Shown: piece after piece, positions 1-9,401 of the stretch
Layout of the letters: every line of letters starts with the position of its first letter
Numbering within the stretch: position 1 is the first letter of the stretch
NCBI GenBank assembly: GCA_945865395.1
Contig: CAMBDT010000003.1
Span: forward strand, 1-37,706
Length of the DNA: 37,706 nucleotides
From: Acidimicrobium ferrooxidans DSM 10331
Lineage (GTDB): Bacteria; Actinomycetota; Acidimicrobiia; Acidimicrobiales; Ilumatobacteraceae
Direction of reading: 5' to 3'
Made by a program: the position numbers and the translations under genes
The notes under the pieces: generated by a model
The model's input: the letters and a program-made list of their open reading frames with translations, nothing else
Database searches by the model: none
Told to the model about the DNA's origin: nothing

Positions 1-127
1 TTCGGCGCCCACATCGCCAACTCGCAGAGTTTTTCGAGCGTGCCGTCGTCAAGTGCGCGATCTTTGTCGACCATCATGTCTGTGCGCCGCGCCCGCACCA
101 GTTCTCGCAACTCTTCAAAATTCATAT
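1..127 (-). repeat. Left arm of an inverted duplication; reverse complement of 255-381 (start of the nitroreductase gene)
   Basis: Position p pairs with 382-p. Positions 1-119 are identical to the reverse complement of 263-381, there is one mismatch (120/262), and pairing continues to 127/255. Confidence 0.97.
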
Positions 128-256
128 TTGCTCGATTTAATTTTTATGGAGGGCTGAGTTGAGGCCGCCCCAAGAGCCGGTGCGCTGTGAGGCTTCGACG
201 GCGCCAGTTTGGCTGTTGCGACGAAACAACAAGTTGTTGGCACCAGAAAGTTCGAT

Positions 257-814
257 ATGAAGTTTGAAGAGTTGCGAGAACTGGTGCGGGCGCGGCGCAC
301 AGACATGATGGTCGACAAAGATCGCGCACTTGACGACGGCACGCTCGAAAAACTCTGCGAGTTGGCGATGTGGGCGCCGAACCACAAACTCACGTTTCCA
401 TGGATATTTGCTGCCGTAACCGGCGACGCTCGCGAACGCTTAAGCAACTGCGTCGCCGATGCGATGGCGCGCGACGGTGACAAGCCCGAAAAAGTCGCCA
501 AAGCCCGCACAAAGTTTCAACGTGCGCCAGTCACTTTGGTCGTCGGCACAGAACAAGGCGACACACAGTTACGCACCGAAGAAAATCGCGACGCAGTTTC
601 AGCGGGCATTCAAAATATTTTGCTTGGCGCAACCTCACTTGGTCTGGCGAGTTTTTGGTCGAGTTGCCCCAAAGGTGTCAACGACGATGTTGCAAACTTC
701 TGCGGTTTCAAACCAGGCACACACGTCACAGCGATGATCTACCTTGGCCACCCAGAACGCCAAGCGCCATCAATTGAGCGACCGCCCGCAAAAATAAAAT
801 TAATTTCGAATTAG
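257..814 (+). CDS. Nitroreductase family protein (track start is TTG at 209; ATG at 257 is preferred)
   Basis: MKFEELRELVRARRTDMMVDKD...WAPNHKLTFPWIF...SAGIQNILLGATSLGLASFWSS is nitroreductase-like. The duplicated region supports initiation at the ATG. Confidence 0.8.
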   Translation: MKFEELRELVRARRTDMMVDKDRALDDGTLEKLCELAMWAPNHKLTFPWIFAAVTGDARERLSNCVADAMARDGDKPEKVAKARTKFQRAPVTLVVGTEQGDTQLRTEENRDAVSAGIQNILLGATSLGLASFWSSCPKGVNDDVANFCGFKPGTHVTAMIYLGHPERQAPSIERPPAKIKLISN

Positions 815-823
815 ACCAACGCC

Positions 824-2398
824 TCAACTTGGCTGATAGACACCAAATACCTCACGCAAGACATCGCTAACTTCGCCCAGCGTTGCATTAGCCCGCAACG
901 CATCTTTCATCGGATACAACAAATTGTCGCTTTGTTGCGCCGCACTCTTCAATGTGTCAAGCGTTTTGGTGACAGTCGCCTGATCGCGCGAAGCGCGCAA
1001 CTTCGCCACACGTGCGATCTGACTGCGCTCAAGTTCAGGATCAACTCTTTTCGGCACGAATTTTTCTTCAGATTCAGCAACGAACTTGTTGACACCGACC
1101 AATACCCGAGATCCGTCATCGATCGACTTCGTGTATGCATAGGCTGATTCATCGATTTCACCGACTTGAAACCCTGACTCAATAGCTTGCACCGCGCCAC
1201 CCATTTGTTCGATGCGTTCGATGTACTCCCAAGCCAATCGTTCAACCTCGTTTGTTAGCGACTCGACATAATAAGAACCAGCCAATGGATCAGGCGTGTC
1301 GGTGACACCACTCTCGTAGCCAATTATTTGTTGCGTTCGCAATGCAATACGCGCTGCATCTTCGGTCGGCAAACTCAACGCCTCGTCAAAACCATTGGTA
1401 TGCAAACTCTGTGTGCCACCCAAAACCGCCGCCATACTCTGTACTGCAACTCGCACGATGTTGTTCTGTGGCTGTTGCGCCGTGAGCGTTGAACCACCAG
1501 TTTGAGTGTGAAATCGCATCAACAAACTGGCAGGGTTCTTGGCGCCAAATCGATGCGACATAATTTCGTGCCACATGCGGCGACTCGCACGAAACTTGGC
1601 CACTTCTTCAAAAAAGTTATTGTGACCGTTCCAAAAGAAACTCAAGCGCGGCGCGAAATCGTCGACATCCAGACCAGAGTCGACCGCTGCCTGCACATAA
1701 GCAATCGCGTTCGACAATGTAAATGCAAGTTCTTGCACCGCAGTCGAACCTGCTTCACGAATGTGATAGCCAGAAATTGAAATCGTGTTCCACTTCGGAA
1801 CATGCTTGGCGCAATACGCAAAAATATCGGTGATGATACGCATCGAAGGTCGCGGCGGGTAAATGTAAGTTCCGCGAGCGATATATTCTTTCAGCAAATC
1901 GTTTTGAATTGTTCCCGAAATCTCGGTCGACGCCACGCCACGCTCTTGGGCGACCAACTCGTAAAGCAGCAACAGCACGGCAGCCGTCGAATTGATCGTC
2001 ATCGATGTCGTCACTTTGTCAAGCGGCAGATCGGCGAGCAATACACGCATGTCTTCGATCGAATCAATCGCGACGCCAACTTTGCCAACCTCGCCAGCCG
2101 CACGCGGATGATCGCTGTCGTACCCCATTTGCGTCGGCAGGTCGAAGGCGCACGACAAACCTGTCTGACCTGCGTTCAACAAAAACTTAAAACGCTCATT
2201 CGTATCGGCTGCCGTGCCGAAGCCCGCATATTGACGCATTGTCCACAAACGATCGCGATGCATCGTTGGATAAATGCCACGTGTAAAAGGCGCCTCGCCA
2301 GGTTTACCCAAACGATTCGCGGCGTCGAAATCACTCAGCGATGCGTCTGAATACAGCGGCTCGACCTCAATGCCCGAGTCAGTTTTTTTATTAGTCAT
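824..2398 (-). CDS. Acyl-CoA mutase large subunit, methylmalonyl-CoA mutase family (no B12-binding domain in this ORF)
   Basis: 524 aa with [58 protein letters not shown] and [27 protein letters not shown], typical of the family. Confidence 0.92.
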   Translation of the reverse strand: MTNKKTDSGIEVEPLYSDASLSDFDAANRLGKPGEAPFTRGIYPTMHRDRLWTMRQYAGFGTAADTNERFKFLLNAGQTGLSCAFDLPTQMGYDSDHPRAAGEVGKVGVAIDSIEDMRVLLADLPLDKVTTSMTINSTAAVLLLLYELVAQERGVASTEISGTIQNDLLKEYIARGTYIYPPRPSMRIITDIFAYCAKHVPKWNTISISGYHIREAGSTAVQELAFTLSNAIAYVQAAVDSGLDVDDFAPRLSFFWNGHNNFFEEVAKFRASRRMWHEIMSHRFGAKNPASLLMRFHTQTGGSTLTAQQPQNNIVRVAVQSMAAVLGGTQSLHTNGFDEALSLPTEDAARIALRTQQIIGYESGVTDTPDPLAGSYYVESLTNEVERLAWEYIERIEQMGGAVQAIESGFQVGEIDESAYAYTKSIDDGSRVLVGVNKFVAESEEKFVPKRVDPELERSQIARVAKLRASRDQATVTKTLDTLKSAAQQSDNLLYPMKDALRANATLGEVSDVLREVFGVYQPS

Positions 2399-2414
2399 AA
2401 TTGCAATCTCAAGG

Positions 2415-2837
2415 CTACGAGTTTGGTTGCCTCGCCGCGAGCACGGAGATCTCCATCAACCACTCAGGCTTGGCCAAAGCCGGCACGGTCACGAGCGTGC
2501 TTGCTGCCAGATGACCATTTAAAGCGGCACCGCGCGCAGCCATCACAAGTTTTAGTCGCGTCGCCATCTCGCCTGAGTCAGACGAATAGACAACATAAGT
2601 CGTCACCGAAATTATGTCACGAGCGTTCATTTTGCCTTCACCAAGAATCGCCAAAATATTTTGCCAAACGACACCAGCCTGTTCGCCAATATTTGTCGGC
2701 ACACTGCCATCGCGTCGCGTCGGCACAACGCCGGAAGTAACAATCAGTTCATACCCCGCGGGCACATGCACACCGTGCGCATAAGCGGCCGCTGGGGCCG
2801 CCATCACGGCAGGTTTCAGTTCGCGCGGCATAGTCAA
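2415..2837 (-). CDS. RidA/YjgF family protein
   Basis: [32 protein letters not shown]...[25 protein letters not shown]...; just upstream of the mutase, same strand. Confidence 0.85.
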   Translation of the reverse strand: MTMPRELKPAVMAAPAAAYAHGVHVPAGYELIVTSGVVPTRRDGSVPTNIGEQAGVVWQNILAILGEGKMNARDIISVTTYVVYSSDSGEMATRLKLVMAARGAALNGHLAASTLVTVPALAKPEWLMEISVLAARQPNS

Positions 2838-2866
2838 GACCTCTCACGATAAGCCATAATTGATGA

Positions 2867-5239
2867 ATGGGCAAGAAAGCAGTCGGACAAGAAAACCTCG
2901 CTGACATTGATGTTCTCGAACGAATTCAACAACGAGTTCTCTGGCTTGCAGTGCGCATGGTCGACTATGCCAATCGTGAACGCGAAATTCCGCCAGCACC
3001 TGGTGGCAGAGACGCCGAGTTCAATGTGAAAGTTGGCGGCCATATGGCGAGCAGTGCTTCGGTCGTCAGCATCATGACATCACTATGGTTCGGCCACTTG
3101 AATGGTGACGACAAGGTTGCCGTCAAGCCACATGCCTCACCAATTTTTCACGCGATCAAATATCTCACTGGCGAACTCGACAAGTCTTATCTAAAACGAC
3201 TGCGCACGCTCGGTGGTCTGCAAAGTTATCCAAGTCGGACCAAAGATCCTGATGTCGCCGATTTCTCGACTGGTTCGGTTGGTCTCGGCGCGGTTGCGCC
3301 GTTATTTGCTTCGATGGTGCGCCGATATATCGATGCACATTTCACACCGCGACCATCGGCACGATTCATCGCCCTGGTTGGCGATGCCGAACTCGACGAA
3401 GGCAACATTTGGGAAGCAATCGCCGATCCATCACTGCAAGGCCTCGGCAATGTGATGTGGGTTATCGACGCAAATCGCCAAAGTCTCGATCGCGTTGTGC
3501 CCGGCATGAAGATCAAAAAACTTGCCGGATTTTTTGCCGATGCGGGTTGGCATGTGATTGAAGCCAAATATGGCCACAAATTGCAAACCGCGTTCGCTCA
3601 ACCAGGCGGCGAATCGTTGCGCCAATATATCGACGACATGTCAAACGAGCGGTATCAAAGTTTGTTTAGTGTCTACGGCTCGGCACTTCGTGAAAAGTTT
3701 CTAGAGGGTGCACCAAGCGAAGTCGTCGCCTTCATCAATGATGTTTCAGACGAAGACTTAGCGCCGCTGGTGCAAAATCTCGGTGGCCACGACATCGAAA
3801 TGCTGCTCGACGCATATCGCGAGTGCGATCTCGTCACCGATAAACCGAGCGTCGTCTTTGCCTACACGGTCAAAGGTTGGGGCTTACCGATCGCTGGTGA
3901 TCCGCTCAACCATGCCGCTCTTCTCTCAGAGTCGCAGATCAACGATCTGCGCAAGCGCAACGGTCTGACTCTTGAAACCGAATGGAATCAGTTCGATCAC
4001 GACAGCGAAGAAGACCGCGTTTGTCGCGCCGTGGGTGGTGACATCAACAACAAAGAGTTGCCCGACCGACCAGTGATCAAAGTTCCGCATGAAGTCAGCC
4101 TGGCAATCGGCAAGAAACCAATTTCAACTCAAGAAGTTTTCGGTCGACTCTTAACTGGTCTCGGCACGATCCCCGAAGTTGCCGAACGAATGGTCACGAT
4201 GTCGCCCGATGTCAGTATCAGCACCAATCTTGGAGGCTGGATCAACAAGTTCGGCGTATTCAGTTCAGATGAGCAACCAAACTATTTAGGCGACGACAGA
4301 TTGTTGCGCTGGAACGAAGGTCCGCAGGGTCGACATGTCGAACTCGGCCTCAGCGAGATGAACTTGTTCTTGGCGCTGCATGCATTCGGACTCGGCCATG
4401 AACTTCATGGCGAACATTTGTTGCCAATCGGCACGGTCTACGATCCATTCGTGTGTCGTGGTCTCGACGCGTTGATTTATGCACTATACAACGGTGCGAA
4501 ATTTATTTTGGTTGGCACGCCGTCTGGCGTCACTCTTGCACCCGAAGGTGGCGCGCACCAAAGCACCGTGACGACATCGCTCGGTCTCGAGTTGCCGAAC
4601 ATGACTTATGCCGAGCCGTGTTTCGCGCGCGCACTCGACTGGCTGATTTGCAACGGCCTCGATCGCCTCAGCCGACCCGATGGCGACAGCATGTATCTGC
4701 GACTTTCAACGAGACCGATAGATCAGACACCGTTTGAAGAACTCATGGCAACTCGCGGTGCAGATGCATTACGCGCCGACGTTTTGGCAGGTGGATACAG
4801 ATTGCACGAACCGAATGCAAATCAAATTGCAGATTTGGTTATCGCCGCAACTGGCAGTGTCGTACCCGAAGCAGTTGCCGCCGCAAAACTTCTCGAGACC
4901 GAAGGCATCAACGCACTCGTCCTCGACATCTGCTCTCCTGATCGCATTTATCGCGGCTGGCGCACCGCACAACAAAATGCAACCCGCAGCGGTGTCACAA
5001 CGCGCGATGTCGGCCACTTCGGTGCGCTGCTCTCAGAGACTGAGCGTCGCCTACCGATTCTCACGGTGCAAGATTCTGCAAGCCACTCTTTGGCCTGGCT
5101 CGGTTCGGTTTTCGGCGCTCGAACGGTGCCTGTTGGCGTTGACGAATTCGGTCAATCGGGCACAATCGCCGAACTTTACGGCACTTTTGACCTGTTGCCA
5201 GAGCAACTCGTCAACGCGGCACTACTCGCCTTGTCGTAA
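2867..5239 (+). CDS. Thiamine-diphosphate enzyme, homodimeric pyruvate dehydrogenase E1 / transketolase-like
   Basis: 790 aa; GGHMASSASVVSIMTSLWFGHLN...DKVAVKPHASPIFHAIKYL, ThDP motif GDAELDEGNIWEAI...VMWVIDANRQSLD. Confidence 0.85.
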   Translation: MGKKAVGQENLADIDVLERIQQRVLWLAVRMVDYANREREIPPAPGGRDAEFNVKVGGHMASSASVVSIMTSLWFGHLNGDDKVAVKPHASPIFHAIKYLTGELDKSYLKRLRTLGGLQSYPSRTKDPDVADFSTGSVGLGAVAPLFASMVRRYIDAHFTPRPSARFIALVGDAELDEGNIWEAIADPSLQGLGNVMWVIDANRQSLDRVVPGMKIKKLAGFFADAGWHVIEAKYGHKLQTAFAQPGGESLRQYIDDMSNERYQSLFSVYGSALREKFLEGAPSEVVAFINDVSDEDLAPLVQNLGGHDIEMLLDAYRECDLVTDKPSVVFAYTVKGWGLPIAGDPLNHAALLSESQINDLRKRNGLTLETEWNQFDHDSEEDRVCRAVGGDINNKELPDRPVIKVPHEVSLAIGKKPISTQEVFGRLLTGLGTIPEVAERMVTMSPDVSISTNLGGWINKFGVFSSDEQPNYLGDDRLLRWNEGPQGRHVELGLSEMNLFLALHAFGLGHELHGEHLLPIGTVYDPFVCRGLDALIYALYNGAKFILVGTPSGVTLAPEGGAHQSTVTTSLGLELPNMTYAEPCFARALDWLICNGLDRLSRPDGDSMYLRLSTRPIDQTPFEELMATRGADALRADVLAGGYRLHEPNANQIADLVIAATGSVVPEAVAAAKLLETEGINALVLDICSPDRIYRGWRTAQQNATRSGVTTRDVGHFGALLSETERRLPILTVQDSASHSLAWLGSVFGARTVPVGVDEFGQSGTIAELYGTFDLLPEQLVNAALLALS

Positions 5240-5248
5240 CCTAAAGTC

Positions 5249-6073
5249 ATGGCAATCATCGAGAATCAGACCAGCACTAAAAAGAAGATAGATGGCGTCG
5301 AGTTAACGCCGAAAACTGTCGCACAACTCGCACCACCAAAATTTGCAACCCTCGAACAAGAGCGTCAGCACCGCAAAGAAAAACTTGCCGGCGCAATGCG
5401 AATTTTCGGTCGCCTCGGTTTTGGCGAAGGCGTGGCAGGCCACATCACTGTGCGCGACCCTGAGTTCACAGATCATTTTTGGGTCAACCCTTTTGCTAAA
5501 AGTTTTCGATACATGCGAGTCAGCGATTTAATTCTCGTCAACCATGACGGTGACGTCGTTTATGGTTCTCAGCCCGTGAACCGCGCGGCGTTTTGTATTC
5601 ACGCGGCAATTCATCAGGCTCGCCCAGATGTCGTCGCGGCAGCACATGCACATTCGCCATATGGCAAGTCGTGGTCATCGCTCGGCCGCAAACTTGACCC
5701 GATCACCCAAGACTCGTGCTATTTCTATGAAGACCACACAGTGATCACCGAGCAAGGTGGTGCGGTCGTGCTCGAAATCTCTGCCGGCCACGAAATTGCC
5801 GCGAAGTTTCCAAAAGGTAAAGCGGCAATTCACCAAAATCACGGTTTGTTTACCGTCAGCGACACGGTCGATGCCGCGGCATTTTGGTTCATCACCATGG
5901 AGCGCACTTGCCAAGCGCAACTGATGGCCGAAGCAGCGGGCACTCCAAAACTTATTCCGCACGAGATGGCAAGTTACACGCGCGATCTCACTGCGTTTCC
6001 GGCCGCAGGGTGGTTGCAATTTCAACCTCTGTGGGAAGAAATTTGTCGCACTGATCCAGATCTTTTCGATTGA
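5249..6073 (+). CDS. Class II aldolase/adducin family protein
   Basis: GFGEGVAGHITVRDPE...FWVNPF..., AAAHAHSPYGKSWSSLGRKLDPITQD, AAIHQNHGLFTVSDTVDAAAFWF. Confidence 0.9.
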   Translation: MAIIENQTSTKKKIDGVELTPKTVAQLAPPKFATLEQERQHRKEKLAGAMRIFGRLGFGEGVAGHITVRDPEFTDHFWVNPFAKSFRYMRVSDLILVNHDGDVVYGSQPVNRAAFCIHAAIHQARPDVVAAAHAHSPYGKSWSSLGRKLDPITQDSCYFYEDHTVITEQGGAVVLEISAGHEIAAKFPKGKAAIHQNHGLFTVSDTVDAAAFWFITMERTCQAQLMAEAAGTPKLIPHEMASYTRDLTAFPAAGWLQFQPLWEEICRTDPDLFD

Positions 6074-6966
6074 GGTCTAATGCCGCCTCGCGCGGGTTAA
6101 ATCGTTTTGCGAATACAGCACCGCCAGAATTTTTATTTGTTGTCTCAGCACTCGGCCAATATTGTGGCGCGGTCATCGCAGTTCGCTTGTTCGACGATCT
6201 CGCGCCAGCCAGCGTCGCATGGTTGCGTGTCGTCGGCGCGGCAATTTTTTTGCTTGCATTTTCGACTAAATCGTTAAGGTTTGGCGGCCACTGGTCACGC
6301 CAGCAATTAATTAGTGTCAGCATGTTCGGCATTTCGACAGCACTGATGAATCTGTTTTTTTACTTGGCTATTCAACATCTCGATCTCGGTAAAGGTGTGG
6401 CGATTGAATTCATCGGACCAATCACCGTCGCCGCACTTCGCACCCGCACGAGCCGCAATTCCATCGCCCTCGTCTTGGCTGTAACCGGTGTCGTAATTTT
6501 GTCTGGTCTTGAACTCGGCAACGAACCGTTGGGGCTTCTCTATATTTTTCTGGCTTCAATCATGTGGGCGCTGTACATCGTGATCGGGTCGAAGGTCGCA
6601 AGTTTTGATCGTGGCTTATCTGGTCTTGGCATTGGGCTTTTAATCGGTGCAGTTTTTATTGCCCCATTCGGTGCGCCATCGAGTGGCCCCGCATTAAACG
6701 CACCATGGATTCTCGCAACATGTTTCTTGGTTGGCATCTTGTCAAACGCAATTGGCTACGGCATCGATCAATTCACGCTGCGACGCATTCCAGTTCGAAG
6801 ATTTTCGGTGTTGCTCGCGCTGCTGCCAGTCACGGCCACAGTTTTTGGACTGCTCTTTTTAAATCAAGTGCCAAGCATCACCGACCTAGTCGGCATCAGT
6901 TTCGTGTTGATCGGCGTTGTTGTGCAACAACGCGACACGCTTCCGGCAACTGAAGTTGTCGCTTAA
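6070..6966 (+). CDS. EamA/RhtA-like transporter
   Basis: About 10 hydrophobic segments; LDLGKGVAIEFIGPITVAAL and RRIPVRRFSVLLALLPVTATVFGLLFLNQ. Confidence 0.85.
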   Translation: MRSNAASRGLNRFANTAPPEFLFVVSALGQYCGAVIAVRLFDDLAPASVAWLRVVGAAIFLLAFSTKSLRFGGHWSRQQLISVSMFGISTALMNLFFYLAIQHLDLGKGVAIEFIGPITVAALRTRTSRNSIALVLAVTGVVILSGLELGNEPLGLLYIFLASIMWALYIVIGSKVASFDRGLSGLGIGLLIGAVFIAPFGAPSSGPALNAPWILATCFLVGILSNAIGYGIDQFTLRRIPVRRFSVLLALLPVTATVFGLLFLNQVPSITDLVGISFVLIGVVVQQRDTLPATEVVA

Positions 6967-7010
6967 TTTCAAGTAGACTGTTTGCGCGGGCGAGGGAGTT
7001 CTAATTCTCT

Positions 7011-9386
7011 ATGCGCATACCCCTAATCTCACTTAAACGACGCTTCGTCGCATTATTCGGCATCGCAACACTCGTTGCGGGGCTGGTACCTGCGCAACTC
7101 GCTAACGCTGACGAAGGTCAACTACCCGGCGGTGTCATTATTTACGGTCGCGGTTTTGGCCACGGTCGCGGTCTTAGTCAATATGGTGCTTACGGCTGGG
7201 CAACTGTTCACGGCTGGTCGTGGGAGCAAATTCTCGACTTTTATTACGGCGGCGCAACGGGCAACACTCGCTCAAATCTTGAAGCGCCGAATCAAGAGAT
7301 GACAACTTGGCTCAGTTTGATGAGCAATAAGCAGACTGGCGTCGTTTCTGACTCTGGCGCGATGCGTCTGCTTGAAGACCCAGACTCCGCTCGACGGTTT
7401 ACCAGCATGGTCGCCCGCGAAAAACCTGGCGCCGAGCGTGTCTATCAAGTTTGGGGTTCGGGCGAACGCAAGTGTCTCAACGAAACAGACTCGCCTGAAG
7501 CCGCAGGTTTCGCTTTGATCGGCGAGTTCAACGAAACCGCTTCGTTCGTTACCAACGCCAGTCAAGACCCAGCAGCATCGGCACTTGACACAGTCGGCCT
7601 TTGTGAGCCGCGATCAGCAAGCGCAAATCAAGTGCGCTATTACCGCGGCATTATTCGCGCAATCAACAACACCAAAAACGAAAACCGCACGATCAATATC
7701 GCTCGCCTCGACGACTATCTGCGTGGTGTCGTGCCGCGCGAATCACCGGCATCATGGGGTGACACTGCTGGTGGTGCGGGCATGAATGCACTTCGTGCCC
7801 AAGCCGTAGCGGCTCGATCATATTCGGTCACCGAAAATCGCTACACAGGTTTGGCAAAAACCTGCGATACACAAGACTGCCAAGTTTATGGTGGCGCCGC
7901 ATTACGCACTTCATTAAATGCATCGCCAACTGTTCTTGAAAGCGCAAACACCGATCGTGCTGTTGCTGAAACTTCTGGCGTTGTCATTCGAAATCCAAAA
8001 GGCAATGTTGTGCGCACAGAGTTCTCATCTTCGAATGGTGGTCGCACCGCCGGCGGAGAGTTTCCTGCACTCGCCGACCAGGGCGATCTCTCGGCAAACA
8101 GTTCGCTGATGGTCTGGACTCGTGCATTTTCTGCCGCGCAGATCGTCGCCAAATATCCACAAATCGGCATTCTCACTTCGGTCACGACAACTAACGACGG
8201 TCTTGGTGGTGATTGGGGCGGCTACACAATCGATGTAACGATCACTGGCACTGCCAGCACGGTCAAAGTTTCGGGTTGGTCATTTCGCACAACTTTTGGT
8301 TTGCCCGCACCTTGGTTCGGTGCGACACCAGTTTTTGGTGCACCACTTGAATCTGGAGTAGTCGGCTCGATGTTGTTCGTCGGCGACTCAATCGGTCTCA
8401 GCATCGCCCCAGAATTCTCCGCGATAATTTCGCCCGCTTATCCGACTGTCAATTTTCAAGCAGTTGCCAACCGCTGCATGGTTGGCCCGAGTTGCGTCAC
8501 CCCCGATAAAGGTCAGCCCGACGCAATCGGTGTGGTCAATTCGCTCAGCGCCGAACAGTTTCCACAAATTGCAATTGTTCAATTGGGATACAACGACGAC
8601 CCGAACACGATGGCCAGCGATGTGGCTGCAGTTATCGCCGCCCTAAACGCACGCAACGTGCAACGCATCGTTTTCGTCAATCTTTCAACACGACGAACTT
8701 CGCAAAATTATGCGCTATCAAACTCAGCGCTCAGCGCTGCTGCGCAAATAAACCCGAATGTTTCGGTCCTCGACTGGAACGCAGCCAGCAGCGATCCATC
8801 GGTTTCGCGTTGGTTCAGCGATGATGTGCATCTCACGACAACGGGTCGCGCCGAATTCACATTATTTTTGCGCAAACAACTAGACGACCTGCGCGCACAA
8901 GGTCTAATCACGCCAAACCCTGAAAGTGTCTTGCCACTAGCAGTGCCACTTGTTGTTGGCAACCGTGGCGAGCCAGTTGCGCAGTTGCAAACTGCTTTGA
9001 ACGTGGCTCTTGGTCTAAAAAAGAAACAAAAGTTGGCCACAGACGGCAATTACGGCAAGGGCACCGCAAGCGCAGTCAGCAAAATTGAAGAACTAAACGG
9101 TTTACCAATTGACGGGTTCGCCGACGCAACAGTGCTCAACCTGCTTGGCATTGACCCAGCAACATTCATGCTCAGCCAAAATGCTCGTCACACCTCGGTC
9201 GTTACAGCCCAGACGGCACTCGCCCGCGTGTTAAAAATCAAAATAAAAGCCGATGGCATTTTTGGTTCTGGTACCGCCAAACAGCTCAAACGATTTCAAA
9301 AGAGTGTTGGCCTAAAACAAACTGGCGTGATCGATCGCACCACTTGGCTATCACTACTGGCTGCAAGCGCAACACTCGCGAAATAA
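7011..9386 (+). CDS. Secreted multidomain cell-wall protein: SpoIID/LytB + SGNH hydrolase + two PG_binding_1-like domains
   Basis: Signal peptide; GRGFGHGRGLSQYGAYGWA...LDDYLRGVVPRESPASWG...ALRAQAVAARSY (SpoIID); MLFVGDSIGLSIAPEF...VQLGYNDDP...DDVHLTTTGR (SGNH); two C-terminal PG-binding-like repeats ending at VGLKQTGVIDRTTWLSLL. Confidence 0.88.
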   Translation: MRIPLISLKRRFVALFGIATLVAGLVPAQLANADEGQLPGGVIIYGRGFGHGRGLSQYGAYGWATVHGWSWEQILDFYYGGATGNTRSNLEAPNQEMTTWLSLMSNKQTGVVSDSGAMRLLEDPDSARRFTSMVAREKPGAERVYQVWGSGERKCLNETDSPEAAGFALIGEFNETASFVTNASQDPAASALDTVGLCEPRSASANQVRYYRGIIRAINNTKNENRTINIARLDDYLRGVVPRESPASWGDTAGGAGMNALRAQAVAARSYSVTENRYTGLAKTCDTQDCQVYGGAALRTSLNASPTVLESANTDRAVAETSGVVIRNPKGNVVRTEFSSSNGGRTAGGEFPALADQGDLSANSSLMVWTRAFSAAQIVAKYPQIGILTSVTTTNDGLGGDWGGYTIDVTITGTASTVKVSGWSFRTTFGLPAPWFGATPVFGAPLESGVVGSMLFVGDSIGLSIAPEFSAIISPAYPTVNFQAVANRCMVGPSCVTPDKGQPDAIGVVNSLSAEQFPQIAIVQLGYNDDPNTMASDVAAVIAALNARNVQRIVFVNLSTRRTSQNYALSNSALSAAAQINPNVSVLDWNAASSDPSVSRWFSDDVHLTTTGRAEFTLFLRKQLDDLRAQGLITPNPESVLPLAVPLVVGNRGEPVAQLQTALNVALGLKKKQKLATDGNYGKGTASAVSKIEELNGLPIDGFADATVLNLLGIDPATFMLSQNARHTSVVTAQTALARVLKIKIKADGIFGSGTAKQLKRFQKSVGLKQTGVIDRTTWLSLLAASATLAK

Positions 9387-9401
9387 AGCTAAATAAACTA
9401 G

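Noticed and set aside
115-510. 131-aa minus-strand ORF over the nitroreductase start
   Set aside because: Antisense to the nitroreductase; its apparent length comes from the inverted duplication rather than a real gene.
1802-2350. 182-aa plus-strand ORF opposite the acyl-CoA mutase gene
   Set aside because: Antisense frame with biased R/H/Q composition; the mutase frame is unambiguous.
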